From a candidate division WOR-3 bacterium (lineage in GTDB: Bacteria; Hydrothermota; Tepidihabitantia; SM23-42), in assembly GCA_029858255.1 (NCBI GenBank), contig JAOUFJ010000015.1, positions 1-59,010 on the forward strand: a stretch of DNA of 59,010 nt, written 5' to 3'. The notes under the pieces are model-generated. The model saw only the letters and a program-made list of their open reading frames with translations. It was not told the origin of the DNA and made no database searches. Positions within the stretch are counted from its first letter, which is position 1. Every line of letters begins with the position of its first letter. The translations under genes and the position numbers were made by a program. Below, in pieces: positions 1 to 10,080 of this stretch.

Positions 1-2
1 TC

Positions 3-359
3 AAGGAAGTCAGAAAATTCCTGGGTAAATCTGTTGAGACAGTGATCGCGAAGCGCGGCATCTCGAGGGCAGCGGCGCAATGCCGTCATCCGCAAGATGT
101 CCAGAAAGAGATCTCATTAAAAGCCGCCCGTGCAATTCAAAAGGCAAAGAAGATCAAACCCTTTAAATTCAGATCGCCGATCCGGGCGGAAATCGACCTC
201 GCGAGTTCGCTCGTTGCCGACGCAGTGGAGTTGATACCCGGGGTCAAGAGAATGGACGGAAGAAAGGTTCTGTTCACAGTAAAGAATATCCTGGAGTTCT
301 ACCACATGCTGCGGCTTGTATGTAGTCTCGGCATGTACGTGAACTTGGTAGAAAAATAA
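3..359 (+). CDS. D-aminopeptidase (M55, DppA family), 3' fragment
   Basis: The frame is open from the window edge and ends in TAA at 357-359, so only the C-terminal part (about 118 residues) is present. The readable segment (KFLGKSVETVIAKRGISRAA, later AARAIQKAKKIKPFKF and ELIPGVKRMDGRKVLFT) has the pattern of the C-terminal domain of M55 zinc D-aminopeptidases, which release N-terminal D-amino acids from peptides and are linked to peptidoglycan peptide recycling. The zinc-binding N-terminal half lies outside the window. The internal GTG at 42 is not a credible start because the conserved reading continues upstream of it. Family assignment rests on the C-terminal pattern only. Confidence 0.75.
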   Translation, partial: KEVRKFLGKSVETVIAKRGISRAAAQCRHPQDVQKEISLKAARAIQKAKKIKPFKFRSPIRAEIDLASSLVADAVELIPGVKRMDGRKVLFTVKNILEFYHMLRLVCSLGMYVNLVEK

Positions 360-361
360 GC

Positions 362-514
362 CCCGGGGACAGGCATACACTTTTTACACTTTTTCTGCTT
401 CGCAGATCGACTTTCCGATTCTATCATTAAAGAAATACACGAAAAATAAGGAAATCTGGTCCCGCAAGCGGGTCAATTATCAAAAATTAATAAAAGTGTA
501 TGCCTGTCCCCGGG
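362..514. mobile_element. MITE-like element with 23-bp perfect terminal inverted repeats
   Basis: Positions 362-384 and 492-514 are perfect 23-bp inverted copies (CCCGGGGACAGGCATACACT followed by TTT) around about 107 bp of non-coding DNA. A 26-nt stretch of the left arm (368-393) recurs unchanged at 15494-15519. No transposase is encoded. Arms of this kind resemble the ends moved in trans by REP-associated Y1 (IS200/IS605-like) transposases, but that link is inference. The right arm touches the stop codon of the neighbouring leftward gene, so the element may also serve as its transcription terminator. Confidence 0.65.
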
Positions 515-1734
515 TTAGAAGAGGCTCATCTGGGATTCGGTCGGCTTTTCTTCTTCGAATATTCTAACCGTGCCGAATTCACCGTCATAACCCGGTTTTA
601 TTATTAGATCACCGCGCCGCGTCTTGTCGACACCGAGCGCGATCCGTTCCTGCGCATTGTTCTGCAATTCCCCGACCGGCACGTTGAGCAGTATCTCGAA
701 TTCGTTGCCAAAGATACCGCACAGCCGGCGGTACTCGTTCTTCACGCCGACCGTATCCCGACCAACACCCATTGCCTCGGCAATGATCTCTTCAAGGGGA
801 ATGAGATTCTTATATGGTACGGCATTCTCCGGAACAAATCCTTCATCGCGATCGCCCAGGGTCTCGACGCGGTGGAGAACTCCGATCGTGAGGCTGCGCG
901 AACACACCGGACACAGATTGTTGTTGAACCGGGATTCGCGCGGTGACAGGCGCACATCACACTTCCGGTGGCCGTCATAATGGTATTTACCCTCTTCGGG
1001 ATAGAATTCGATCGTGTAGAGAAATATCTCGCGGTCTTTGTTCTTGAGCACATCACGAAGCTCGAAGTAATTCAATTCTTTGCTGAAGACGTTCACTTCC
1101 CGACCCAAACGCGTCGGTGAGTGGGCATCCGAATTCGATATCAAGGTATAGTCATCAAGGACCGAAAGACGCCAGTTCATCGACGGGTCTGAAGATAATC
1201 CGGTTTCCACTGCGAAGATCCGGTCCTTCAATTCCCCGAAGCATTCATCGATCGAATCAAAGCCGGAATTCGAGCCGAACAGCGAGAACCACGGCGTCCA
1301 GATATGTGCCGGCACGAGAAAAATGTCCGGGGATATATCGAGCAGCGCTTTGAGCATATCATAGGTGTCAAGTGACAATATGGGCCTGCCGTCAGATGCC
1401 AGTTTTCCGTACCGGCCGACATACGTGGTGATCTTTTCGACCGTCTCAAAATCAGGTGCGAAGATTATATTATGCAGCCGGCGGAGTTTCCCGTCCCTCG
1501 TATATATATTATTCACCTCAACGTTCAATACGAATTTCACACCATCATATTCATAAACGCCGTCGCGTTGTTTCAGATATTTTTTCAGTTCTTTCACCCA
1601 CTCCGGATGCGTGAAATCTGCCGTTCCGACCATGCCGATGCCTTTAAGTTTCGCGTATTCGGCGATCTTCGGAATGATCATCTCCTTTGATGTTGCGCGC
1701 GAATAGCGCGAATGTATGTGCAGATCCGCTATCA

Positions 1735-1738
<4 letters not shown>
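515..1738 (-). CDS. Endonuclease Q-family PHP-domain protein
   Basis: A 407-residue protein that begins MMIADLHIHSRYS, the HxH motif that opens a PHP metallo-phosphoesterase domain. The tail has a four-cysteine-type zinc-binding segment (CDVRLSPRES, then CPVCSRSL) typical of EndoQ. EndoQ nicks DNA 5' of deaminated bases (uracil, hypoxanthine, xanthine) and is best known from Thermococcales and some bacteria. The start overlaps the stop of the upstream methyltransferase gene by 4 nt (ATGA), so it is the third gene of a guaB-led operon. An immediate second ATG at 1735 is an equal start candidate. The family call is from overall pattern; DNA-cleavage activity is not shown by the sequence. Confidence 0.8.
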
Positions 1739-3964
<2,226 letters not shown>

Positions 3965-4021
3965 GGAAAAAAGCAAAACAGAGATTCACGCCTTGGGGCG
4001 CGGCAACGTATCATCCAGCTG

Positions 4022-4148
4022 TGGGGTCAGGTCTTGACTATTGACAAAAGTAGCCCAATGTCTGAAACACTCATCAAATCGTCCGTATAGTACACCTTAG
4101 CTCAACAACGCTGTACCCAGATTTGTCAATAGTCAAGACCTGACCCCA
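4022..4148. mobile_element. MITE-like element with 27-bp perfect terminal inverted repeats
   Basis: Arms at 4022-4048 (begins TGGGGTCAGGTCTTGACTAT) and 4122-4148 are perfect inverted 27-mers around 73 bp of non-coding DNA. The GGGGTCAGGTCTTGAC type of end is of the kind found around REP-associated Y1 transposases; here no transposase is present, so it would be a non-autonomous copy. It differs in sequence from the element at 362-514, so two element families coexist. Confidence 0.65.
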
Positions 4149-4160
4149 TAACCCAATCAA

Positions 4161-4185
4161 AGTGGAACAACCTGGTTGTTCCACT
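4161..4185. terminator. 12-bp perfect palindrome, possible terminator
   Basis: AGTGGAACAACC (4161-4172), a 1-nt centre and GGTTGTTCCACT (4174-4185) form a strong hairpin that overlaps the stop codon of the leftward lipoprotein gene. On the minus strand it is followed only by TTTGATTGGG, so termination is plausible but the T tract is weak. Confidence 0.45.
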
Positions 4186-4564
4186 ACGGGACGAACCAGA
4201 GCCCTGAAACCTCCTTGTTTGTGTTGTAAACGACCTTGACATTCACCTTCCCTTTCTCGAATTCGCAGGTCACGTAGGCAACGTCATATCCCTGCTCCTT
4301 TTTCTGGTTGACTTCGGCGATCTTTTGGAACGGGCCGACCTGCAGCTCCAGGGATTGCCATGCTTCGGCGATCTTATCCTCCGGCATTGCGCCCTTCATG
4401 GTTCCGTCGAATGTCGCGAAAACTCCGGCGTAGTTGCCGCTGGCGAGCATCTCGACGAACTGCCTGCCCGGACCCGTGATGTCTGGCGCTCCGGCTTGCT
4501 GACCCTGGTCACAGGCAAGAAAACATGCAACGAGTAGCACAATAAAAGCAATCGACAATTTCAT
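4184..4564 (-). CDS. Small lipoprotein, DUF3887-like
   Basis: A 126-residue lipoprotein. The N-terminus MKLSIAFIVLLVACFLAC is a type II signal peptide with the lipobox FLAC (Cys18). The mature part (GRQFVEMLASGNYAGVFATF, KIAEAWQSLELQVGPFQK) resembles DUF3887-type domains, an NTF2-like fold in which the small domain precedes an enzymatic or adaptor partner in many envelope proteins. Here it stands alone. It has its own promoter about 130 nt upstream and a good ribosome site (AGGTAGGATG context). Function unknown. Confidence 0.7.
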   Translation of the reverse strand: MKLSIAFIVLLVACFLACDQGQQAGAPDITGPGRQFVEMLASGNYAGVFATFDGTMKGAMPEDKIAEAWQSLELQVGPFQKIAEVNQKKEQGYDVAYVTCEFEKGKVNVKVVYNTNKEVSGLWFVP

Positions 4565-4698
4565 CCTACCTCCTTTTCTTTTTTCGCGACAAAAACTTCA
4601 AAGAAAATATCCTGCATGATCTTGAAAATGGTTTTTCTCAATGATTGAATTGCATTATGTCGTTGTGTGTTCTCTCGGGTCATTTCGCTTTTCTTTTC

Positions 4699-4727
4699 AT
4701 TATAATATGCATATCAAAATATGTCAA
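4699..4727 (-). promoter_or_regulatory. Sigma70-type promoter of the DUF3887-like lipoprotein gene
   Basis: Minus-strand TTGACA (4727-4722), a 17-bp spacer and TATAAT (4704-4699). It predicts a 5' untranslated region of about 128 nt. Confidence 0.65.
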
Positions 4728-4763
4728 CACTGCAGGTAGGGTAAATCAAATGCAACTTGGTGA

Positions 4764-4791
4764 TTGACAGACACGGGATCAAACATATAAT
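4764..4791 (+). promoter_or_regulatory. Sigma70-type promoter for 4841-7044
   Basis: TTGACA (4764-4769), 16-bp spacer, TATAAT (4786-4791). Start near 4798 gives a leader of about 43 nt containing AGGAGG before ATG 4841. Confidence 0.75.
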
Positions 4792-4840
4792 TTATTGCTC
4801 GATTTCAGTAGAGTTTGTGAATATAATGTAGGAGGTTATT

Positions 4841-5851
4841 ATGTACGTTAAAATAAGACCCGCCATCCCAATGATCTCATTGCTGATTTTAATTCTTGTG
4901 ATCATCAACTGCAAGCATGAATACCCACCTTTTGACGAATATGAAGTGGTTGGCTTTGTGCCAGTTGATTCAGTGACGTATGGTATGCTCTTCGCCAATG
5001 GTGAACGCCTCTTTGCCTTATACGATACTACATTTAACTACAATCCGGGTCCGTTGCTGCGGGAATACAGTCTCCAGGACCCAACAAATCCAACGCTGCA
5101 GAACGTTGAATTGCTCTACCTTCCACCTTCTTTGATTTTCAGAAAGCATCAAGACAGCCTTGTATTCTATAGGATGTCATATTACGATTTGTTAATATTG
5201 AATCTCAATACACTTGAGACTCATAGCCTGTATCTTGGATATAACGTGCAGGACATTGTCCACCGAGAGCATTTTCTCTTTGTCAGCACGTACGATGGAT
5301 TACGTGTACTGGATATATCAAACCTACCTGACTATGTCGAGGTCTTCAACGATTCAATATATCGTTACGGCGCTTTTCTCACCTTGAGAGACACGATATT
5401 ACTCGACATGTATGAATCCAATGACCACTACCGGGCCAAGATGTGGAATATAAAAAATGCGGAAAACCCCCAGATCATCTTTGAGGGTGAGTTGCCCGGC
5501 GTGTATTATCTGGCATACGGTCCAGCAATGACCGAACAGTACATAATCATTTTTGACCACTACGCCGTTCATCGCTACCGCCATGACACGTATGACACGT
5601 TGATTTACGAAGACATGCTCTACATCGACCAGAGCTATAGTAGTCCAAAAACCTCAGACTCGCTCATATATCTGCTCTACCAAGGAAACCGTATAGGTAT
5701 AATACAAATGGACGATTTCGACGCCGAGCAGATCACGATCAGCGGAGATTACTGGAATTATCAAATGCTATCCTTCGAGATATTCGAAGAAACTATCTAT
5801 GTTCTAGTGAGAAGACAGGGCATCCATATCCTACAGAGGAGGGCATCATGA
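4841..5851 (+). CDS. Lipoprotein with LVIVP-like beta-propeller repeats
   Basis: A 336-residue protein with an N-terminal hydrophobic segment ending in the lipobox VIINC (Cys near residue 24). The rest is rich in beta-strand repeats such as FLFVSTYDGLRVLDISNLPDY and DILYLLYQGNRIGIIQM-type strands, which recall LVIVP-repeat propellers. AGGAGG lies 6 nt before the ATG. The stop overlaps the next start (ATGA), so it is made together with the following beta-barrel-like protein and may be its surface or periplasmic partner. No enzymatic motif is visible. Confidence 0.7.
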   Translation: MYVKIRPAIPMISLLILILVIINCKHEYPPFDEYEVVGFVPVDSVTYGMLFANGERLFALYDTTFNYNPGPLLREYSLQDPTNPTLQNVELLYLPPSLIFRKHQDSLVFYRMSYYDLLILNLNTLETHSLYLGYNVQDIVHREHFLFVSTYDGLRVLDISNLPDYVEVFNDSIYRYGAFLTLRDTILLDMYESNDHYRAKMWNIKNAENPQIIFEGELPGVYYLAYGPAMTEQYIIIFDHYAVHRYRHDTYDTLIYEDMLYIDQSYSSPKTSDSLIYLLYQGNRIGIIQMDDFDAEQITISGDYWNYQMLSFEIFEETIYVLVRRQGIHILQRRAS

Positions 5852-7044
5852 AAAGAGCGATCTTTATTACGCTCATCCTGTTCTGTAGTATGCAAGCGAT
5901 CGAGTATTCCCACCGTATCATTGCGCTGGGCACAGATCTTGCCGATCTCGTTCCTGATTACGAAACCGATCTATACCGGAATCCGCAGATCTTAGATAGA
6001 ACCCTTGCCGGCATATCCTACAAGCCGGGGTATTCATACAGATACTGGATTTTTCCTTACCCTCCTTTTTACATATATGTATTTCCGACGCCGATTTCAC
6101 TGAATCTTTTGACAAACAATCTCGGCATTATGGGTGAGTACTGGTTCGATTACAGCCACGATTTGGAGCCAGATGCGTACGGATGGCTGTCTTCTACCTT
6201 TCAGGCGTACCGGGTCCAGGACCTGTGGATGTCACGGATCAAGAAGACGGTCATCAACATCTATAATGATCTCGATTACTCGAAAATCGAATCAACCAAT
6301 TCAACGAATGCAACTTCGACAGACCGCGATCTCGAATACATAATAGGAACACAGACCGCGTTCAACGTCAGAAAAAACCTGACTCTGGACATAAAGATCG
6401 GATTCGGGTTTTACGAGCACAAGAGTGAGCTTAGCGATTACGCATTCTATAATCAGCGTGTCAATCTCGGGCTGGCGCGTATCGGGCTATTCTGTAGAAA
6501 GGTGACGGCGTCCAATGATTTCTCTTCGTGGTACTTTGATGTCGGCAGTCCTCTGTCCAATACCGAAATCGACTCGATACCGTATTCACTGTATTCTTCT
6601 GTGTTCGAAGACGAGCACGTGTTCATGCTGGCAGCAAAGACACTGGTCTGGCGCTTGGGTTTTGCCAGAGCGATACCAGTCACGCGCACCGGCATGCTCG
6701 TCATCGGATTGAAGAACGCCTTCCTCATACAGAGCACCGGGAATGTCGCAGCCGGAACGGGGCTGCGCGGTATACAGAACACAATATCCTTGCCGTTAGG
6801 CATGGAACATTTAATCGGTACTGTAACTCTCCGCTTTGGTGCAAAGTTCTTCTACGATTTCAGACATAACCGTGAAGCGAGCGAAGATTCTGTCGCGGTA
6901 CAGAATATCAGCCACGATCTCAATTACGACTATTCGTTCGGTTTCGGCTGGAAACCGCACAAGAAACTCACGCTCGACCTGTACAATACCGGAGACCTCG
7001 GGTATTTGCAGAACTGGGCTGTCTATTTGAAATACGAATTTTAG
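5848..7044 (+). CDS. Putative outer-membrane beta-barrel protein
   Basis: A 398-residue protein with a cleavable signal peptide (MKRAIFITLILFCSMQAIEYS). It has many alternating-residue strands and ends in LKYEF, the terminal aromatic residue used by outer-membrane barrel proteins for BAM recognition. It shares a 4-nt overlap with the upstream propeller lipoprotein. I see no recognised family; a barrel is inferred from composition, strand periodicity and the terminal Phe. Confidence 0.6.
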   Translation: MKRAIFITLILFCSMQAIEYSHRIIALGTDLADLVPDYETDLYRNPQILDRTLAGISYKPGYSYRYWIFPYPPFYIYVFPTPISLNLLTNNLGIMGEYWFDYSHDLEPDAYGWLSSTFQAYRVQDLWMSRIKKTVINIYNDLDYSKIESTNSTNATSTDRDLEYIIGTQTAFNVRKNLTLDIKIGFGFYEHKSELSDYAFYNQRVNLGLARIGLFCRKVTASNDFSSWYFDVGSPLSNTEIDSIPYSLYSSVFEDEHVFMLAAKTLVWRLGFARAIPVTRTGMLVIGLKNAFLIQSTGNVAAGTGLRGIQNTISLPLGMEHLIGTVTLRFGAKFFYDFRHNREASEDSVAVQNISHDLNYDYSFGFGWKPHKKLTLDLYNTGDLGYLQNWAVYLKYEF

Positions 7045-7205
7045 AAAATACTGAAGAATATTTAATATACCGGTAGTACAGAAACGGCAAACAACAGCGG
7101 TAGAAACGGCACATTAATTCAAGTAAAAAATTTAGAGTATGTCATACATGTCGAAATGCCGACATGTTGTAGGCATGCTGTATTGGAATCACCCGCCCTT
7201 ATTTA

Positions 7206-7233
7206 TTGACAATCACTGGTTTCCGATTAGAAT
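7206..7233 (+). promoter_or_regulatory. Sigma70-type promoter for the DUF362 operon
   Basis: TTGACA (7206-7211), 16-bp spacer, TAGAAT (7228-7233). Start near 7240 gives a 13-nt leader with GGGGG before ATG 7253, which supports that ATG over upstream in-frame candidates. Confidence 0.7.
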
Positions 7234-7252
7234 ATGTGTCCATGGGGGTTTC

Positions 7253-8572
7253 ATGAAGGATATTACAAGACGAGATTTCATAAAATATTGTGGTGTCGGC
7301 GCACTCGGGCTGGTGTTGAAGCCGAATCTGATCTACGGCAGGACACCAGGCGGTCAGCGTGCGAGTGATGTAATACAGTGCTTTGATGAAAACGCTACTA
7401 GCGGCAGTACGATCAACGAGCCAATCGTCCAAACGATGATGGACGCTTCGATAAAACAACTGACCGGGATCACTGACGTCGGCGAGGCCTGGAAATCGGT
7501 TTTCCCGGGCATCACCGAGAACAGCGTCATCAGCATCAAAGTAAATGCTATAAATGAATACTTGCCGACCCATCCTGAGTTCGTAAACTGCATTATCAAC
7601 GGCCTCATCAAGATGCAGTTCGGAAGCCAGTTCTTCAAGAGAAATAACGTAATAATTTGGGACTGCACGAACTATGACCTTACCGAGGGCGGTTACACAA
7701 TTTATGACGGCAGCGACCCGAATACGGCACGTTGTTTCGGCACGAACCATTCAGGGCTCGGCTACAATTATTCAATGCCCTTCAACGTTGACGGCGTGAC
7801 CAGTTACGCCAGCCGCATACTGACTGACATGACCGATTATCTGATCAATGCCGCGGTCCTGAAAGACCATAACGGCGCACAAGTGACCCTGACCATGAAG
7901 AATCATTACGGCTCGGTCAATAATCCCGGGTCATTACATAACGGCGTGTCCTACACCTGCGATCCCGATATCGCGGCACTCAATCAGCAAATACGCGATG
8001 TTATTGTTCCCAATAATATCCAGAAGATATTCATCATAGACGGCCTTTACGCCAAAATCTACTGGGGGCCAAATGGCCCTCCCAACTTTATTCCCAACAA
8101 AATGCTAATGAGTTTTGATACAGTAGCTTGCGACTGGCAGGGACAGATCCTGATAAATGAGATAAGAAGCAGCCAACAGTGGCCCACGATTTCCGCTCCT
8201 CATATTCTAACTGCAGAATCATACCCGTATAATCTCGGCACGACCGACGTCAACCTCATCGAGATCAACAATCCTTCCGGCACACAAGAACTGAAAGAAC
8301 ATACGCCGTTCAACGGTACGGTAAAAATTACACCCAATCCTTTCCGCGGGAGAACGACGATAAAGTTCTCTGCGGCTACAGCAGCACCAGTGCATATCGA
8401 CTTGATCGACCCTGCCGGCCGTGTCACTGACAGGATCTTCGCCGGTAACCTGCCTTCGGGCGATCATCGGATCGATTATATAATGAAGAAAAAAATCGCC
8501 GCCGGGAACTATTTCATCAGGATCTATAACAACAGCGGCAGTTCCCTCAAAAAAGTTACTATCTTCAATTAG
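7253..8572 (+). CDS. Tat-exported DUF362 protein with C-terminal Por/T9SS-type sorting domain
   Basis: From ATG 7253 the protein has 439 residues. It begins with a twin-arginine signal (DITRRDFIKYCGVGALGLV). The central region is DUF362-like, a domain often found with iron-sulfur proteins. The last 80 residues (ITPNPFRGRTTIKF, PAGRVTDRIFAGNLPSGDH, AAGNYFIRIYN) match the type IX/Por secretion C-terminal domain pattern. A Tat signal plus a sorting domain on one chain is unusual, since T9SS cargo normally crosses the inner membrane by Sec. The longer frame from 7139 is not used because the promoter lies inside it. Substrate and role are unknown. Confidence 0.75.
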   Translation: MKDITRRDFIKYCGVGALGLVLKPNLIYGRTPGGQRASDVIQCFDENATSGSTINEPIVQTMMDASIKQLTGITDVGEAWKSVFPGITENSVISIKVNAINEYLPTHPEFVNCIINGLIKMQFGSQFFKRNNVIIWDCTNYDLTEGGYTIYDGSDPNTARCFGTNHSGLGYNYSMPFNVDGVTSYASRILTDMTDYLINAAVLKDHNGAQVTLTMKNHYGSVNNPGSLHNGVSYTCDPDIAALNQQIRDVIVPNNIQKIFIIDGLYAKIYWGPNGPPNFIPNKMLMSFDTVACDWQGQILINEIRSSQQWPTISAPHILTAESYPYNLGTTDVNLIEINNPSGTQELKEHTPFNGTVKITPNPFRGRTTIKFSAATAAPVHIDLIDPAGRVTDRIFAGNLPSGDHRIDYIMKKKIAAGNYFIRIYNNSGSSLKKVTIFN

Positions 8573-8580
8573 GAGGTAAC

Positions 8581-9141
8581 ATGAAGAAATTTATGCCTTT
8601 ACTTATTTCATTATCACTTTTGCTCTTATGCACGCAAGAAGAAGGTCCCACCATGATCGACGTCGTGGATTTAATACCACAGAATGACGAGATCAGTGGC
8701 TGGACAAGAGACGGCGCCATGGAGGTCGCGGAGAACGAGACACAACTTTACGCCCTGATCAACGGCGAAGGCGTTGTCTACCTCGATAATGGTTTTGTTA
8801 AATGTGCATTCCAGGAATTCGTGGGTGACGTTCTGGGCAGTCAACGCAGCCTTCTGCTCCGTGCTTTTGACATGGGCGACACCCTCAATGCATACGCTGT
8901 GTATCATGACAGCCGCATTGAAACCGGCGTCGAAGTACCCTGGACCGAAACCGGGCACGCGGGCATTGAGGCGCGAATTGAATCAACCATCCTGTATCAC
9001 AAAATTGAATTCTGGGAAAAAAGATTCCACATTGAAATCACCATAGACGATGGATCACCAGAGGCGCTCAACTTCGCCAAACTGTTCGCCCTCAACGTCT
9101 CAGATGCAATCAAAAGGACGACCGGCGATCCGGAGGATTAG
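8581..9141 (+). CDS. Lipoprotein, DUF6599-like
   Basis: A 186-residue protein beginning MKKFMPLLISLSLLLLCTQEE, a lipoprotein-like signal with Cys17. The mature part (SGWTRDGAMEVAENETQLYALINGE, then a compact alpha/beta tail) follows the pattern of DUF6599 proteins, which start from a gly-trp segment and an Asn-Gly-Glu region. AGGAGG precedes the ATG by 4-5 nt. It sits between two DUF362 genes and upstream of a polyferredoxin, a grouping that suggests one membrane redox function. No catalytic residues are recognisable. Confidence 0.65.
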   Translation: MKKFMPLLISLSLLLLCTQEEGPTMIDVVDLIPQNDEISGWTRDGAMEVAENETQLYALINGEGVVYLDNGFVKCAFQEFVGDVLGSQRSLLLRAFDMGDTLNAYAVYHDSRIETGVEVPWTETGHAGIEARIESTILYHKIEFWEKRFHIEITIDDGSPEALNFAKLFALNVSDAIKRTTGDPED

Positions 9142-9142
9142 C

Positions 9143-10054
9143 ATGGACAAGATCACGCGCAGGGAATTCATCAAGATCGGTGCCGGCGCGGCGCTCGTCA
9201 CCCTGCTGCCAAAATCACTGATCCATGCCGAGAAGAAAAACATGCCGGTCATCGGTGTTGCCGAAGGCGATAACTCAAAGCTGGTCAAGGCGGCGGTAGA
9301 TCTCGTTGGCGGGATCGACAAATTCATGAAACCGGGTGATGTCGTCTGCATAAAGCCCAACCTTTCTTTTGCCTCGAACATCGACTGCGGAGCAACCACT
9401 GACCCGGATATAGTAAAACAGATGGTCCAGCTGTGCCTGGATGCCGGCGCATCAAGGATCATCGTTCTCGACCACACGATCCACGAGGCAACGCTCTGCG
9501 TGGAACGCAGCCGCATCGAAGAGGCGATCATCGATAAGAAGGTCAGCCTCGTGACCCTACAGCAAGAACGCCAGTATGCAGAAGTTGACGTTCCAAATGG
9601 CAAGGAACTGAACAAGATCCAGGTTGCCAAGGCAATACAGAATGCCAATCTGCTCGTCAACATGCCGACGGCAAAGTCGCACTCAGCGACCGGCGTGAGT
9701 CTTGGCCTGAAAGGCCTAATGGGGCTGATATGGGACCGTGGTTATCTCCACCGTGTGAACATTGACCGGGCAATTGCCGAACTGGGCACCGTGATCAAGC
9801 CTGACCTCACCGTGGTCGACGCAACACGCGCCCTTACAACCGGCGGACCAGGCGGACCGGGCAAAACGGTCGTTCTCAATAAGGTAGTTGCGGGCATCGA
9901 CCCAGTCGCGGTTGATTCTTACACCGTCGGACTTGCCCAGTGGTACAAGAAATCCTGGACCGGAAAACAGGTAAAGCATATTCGGGCTGCTGCCGATCTT
10001 GGGCTCGGTGAAATCGATACCGCGAACATGCAGATCAAGCAAGCCAAAGTCTAA
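9143..10054 (+). CDS. Tat-exported DUF362 protein
   Basis: From ATG 9143, one nucleotide after the preceding stop, the protein has 303 residues. It opens with a Tat signal (KITRREFIKIGAGAALVTLL) and continues with a typical DUF362 domain (PGDVVCIKPNLSFAS, DAGASRIIVLDHT, LLVNMPTAKSHSATGVSLGL). GGAGG 5-9 nt upstream supports this start. It is paralogous in domain but shorter than the protein at 7253-8572 and lacks the sorting domain, so the two should end in different places: periplasm here, cell surface there. The biochemical role of DUF362 is unsettled. Confidence 0.8.
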   Translation: MDKITRREFIKIGAGAALVTLLPKSLIHAEKKNMPVIGVAEGDNSKLVKAAVDLVGGIDKFMKPGDVVCIKPNLSFASNIDCGATTDPDIVKQMVQLCLDAGASRIIVLDHTIHEATLCVERSRIEEAIIDKKVSLVTLQQERQYAEVDVPNGKELNKIQVAKAIQNANLLVNMPTAKSHSATGVSLGLKGLMGLIWDRGYLHRVNIDRAIAELGTVIKPDLTVVDATRALTTGGPGGPGKTVVLNKVVAGIDPVAVDSYTVGLAQWYKKSWTGKQVKHIRAAADLGLGEIDTANMQIKQAKV

Positions 10055-10080
10055 CCGGCGAGGACAGAACCCAGAGGCAG

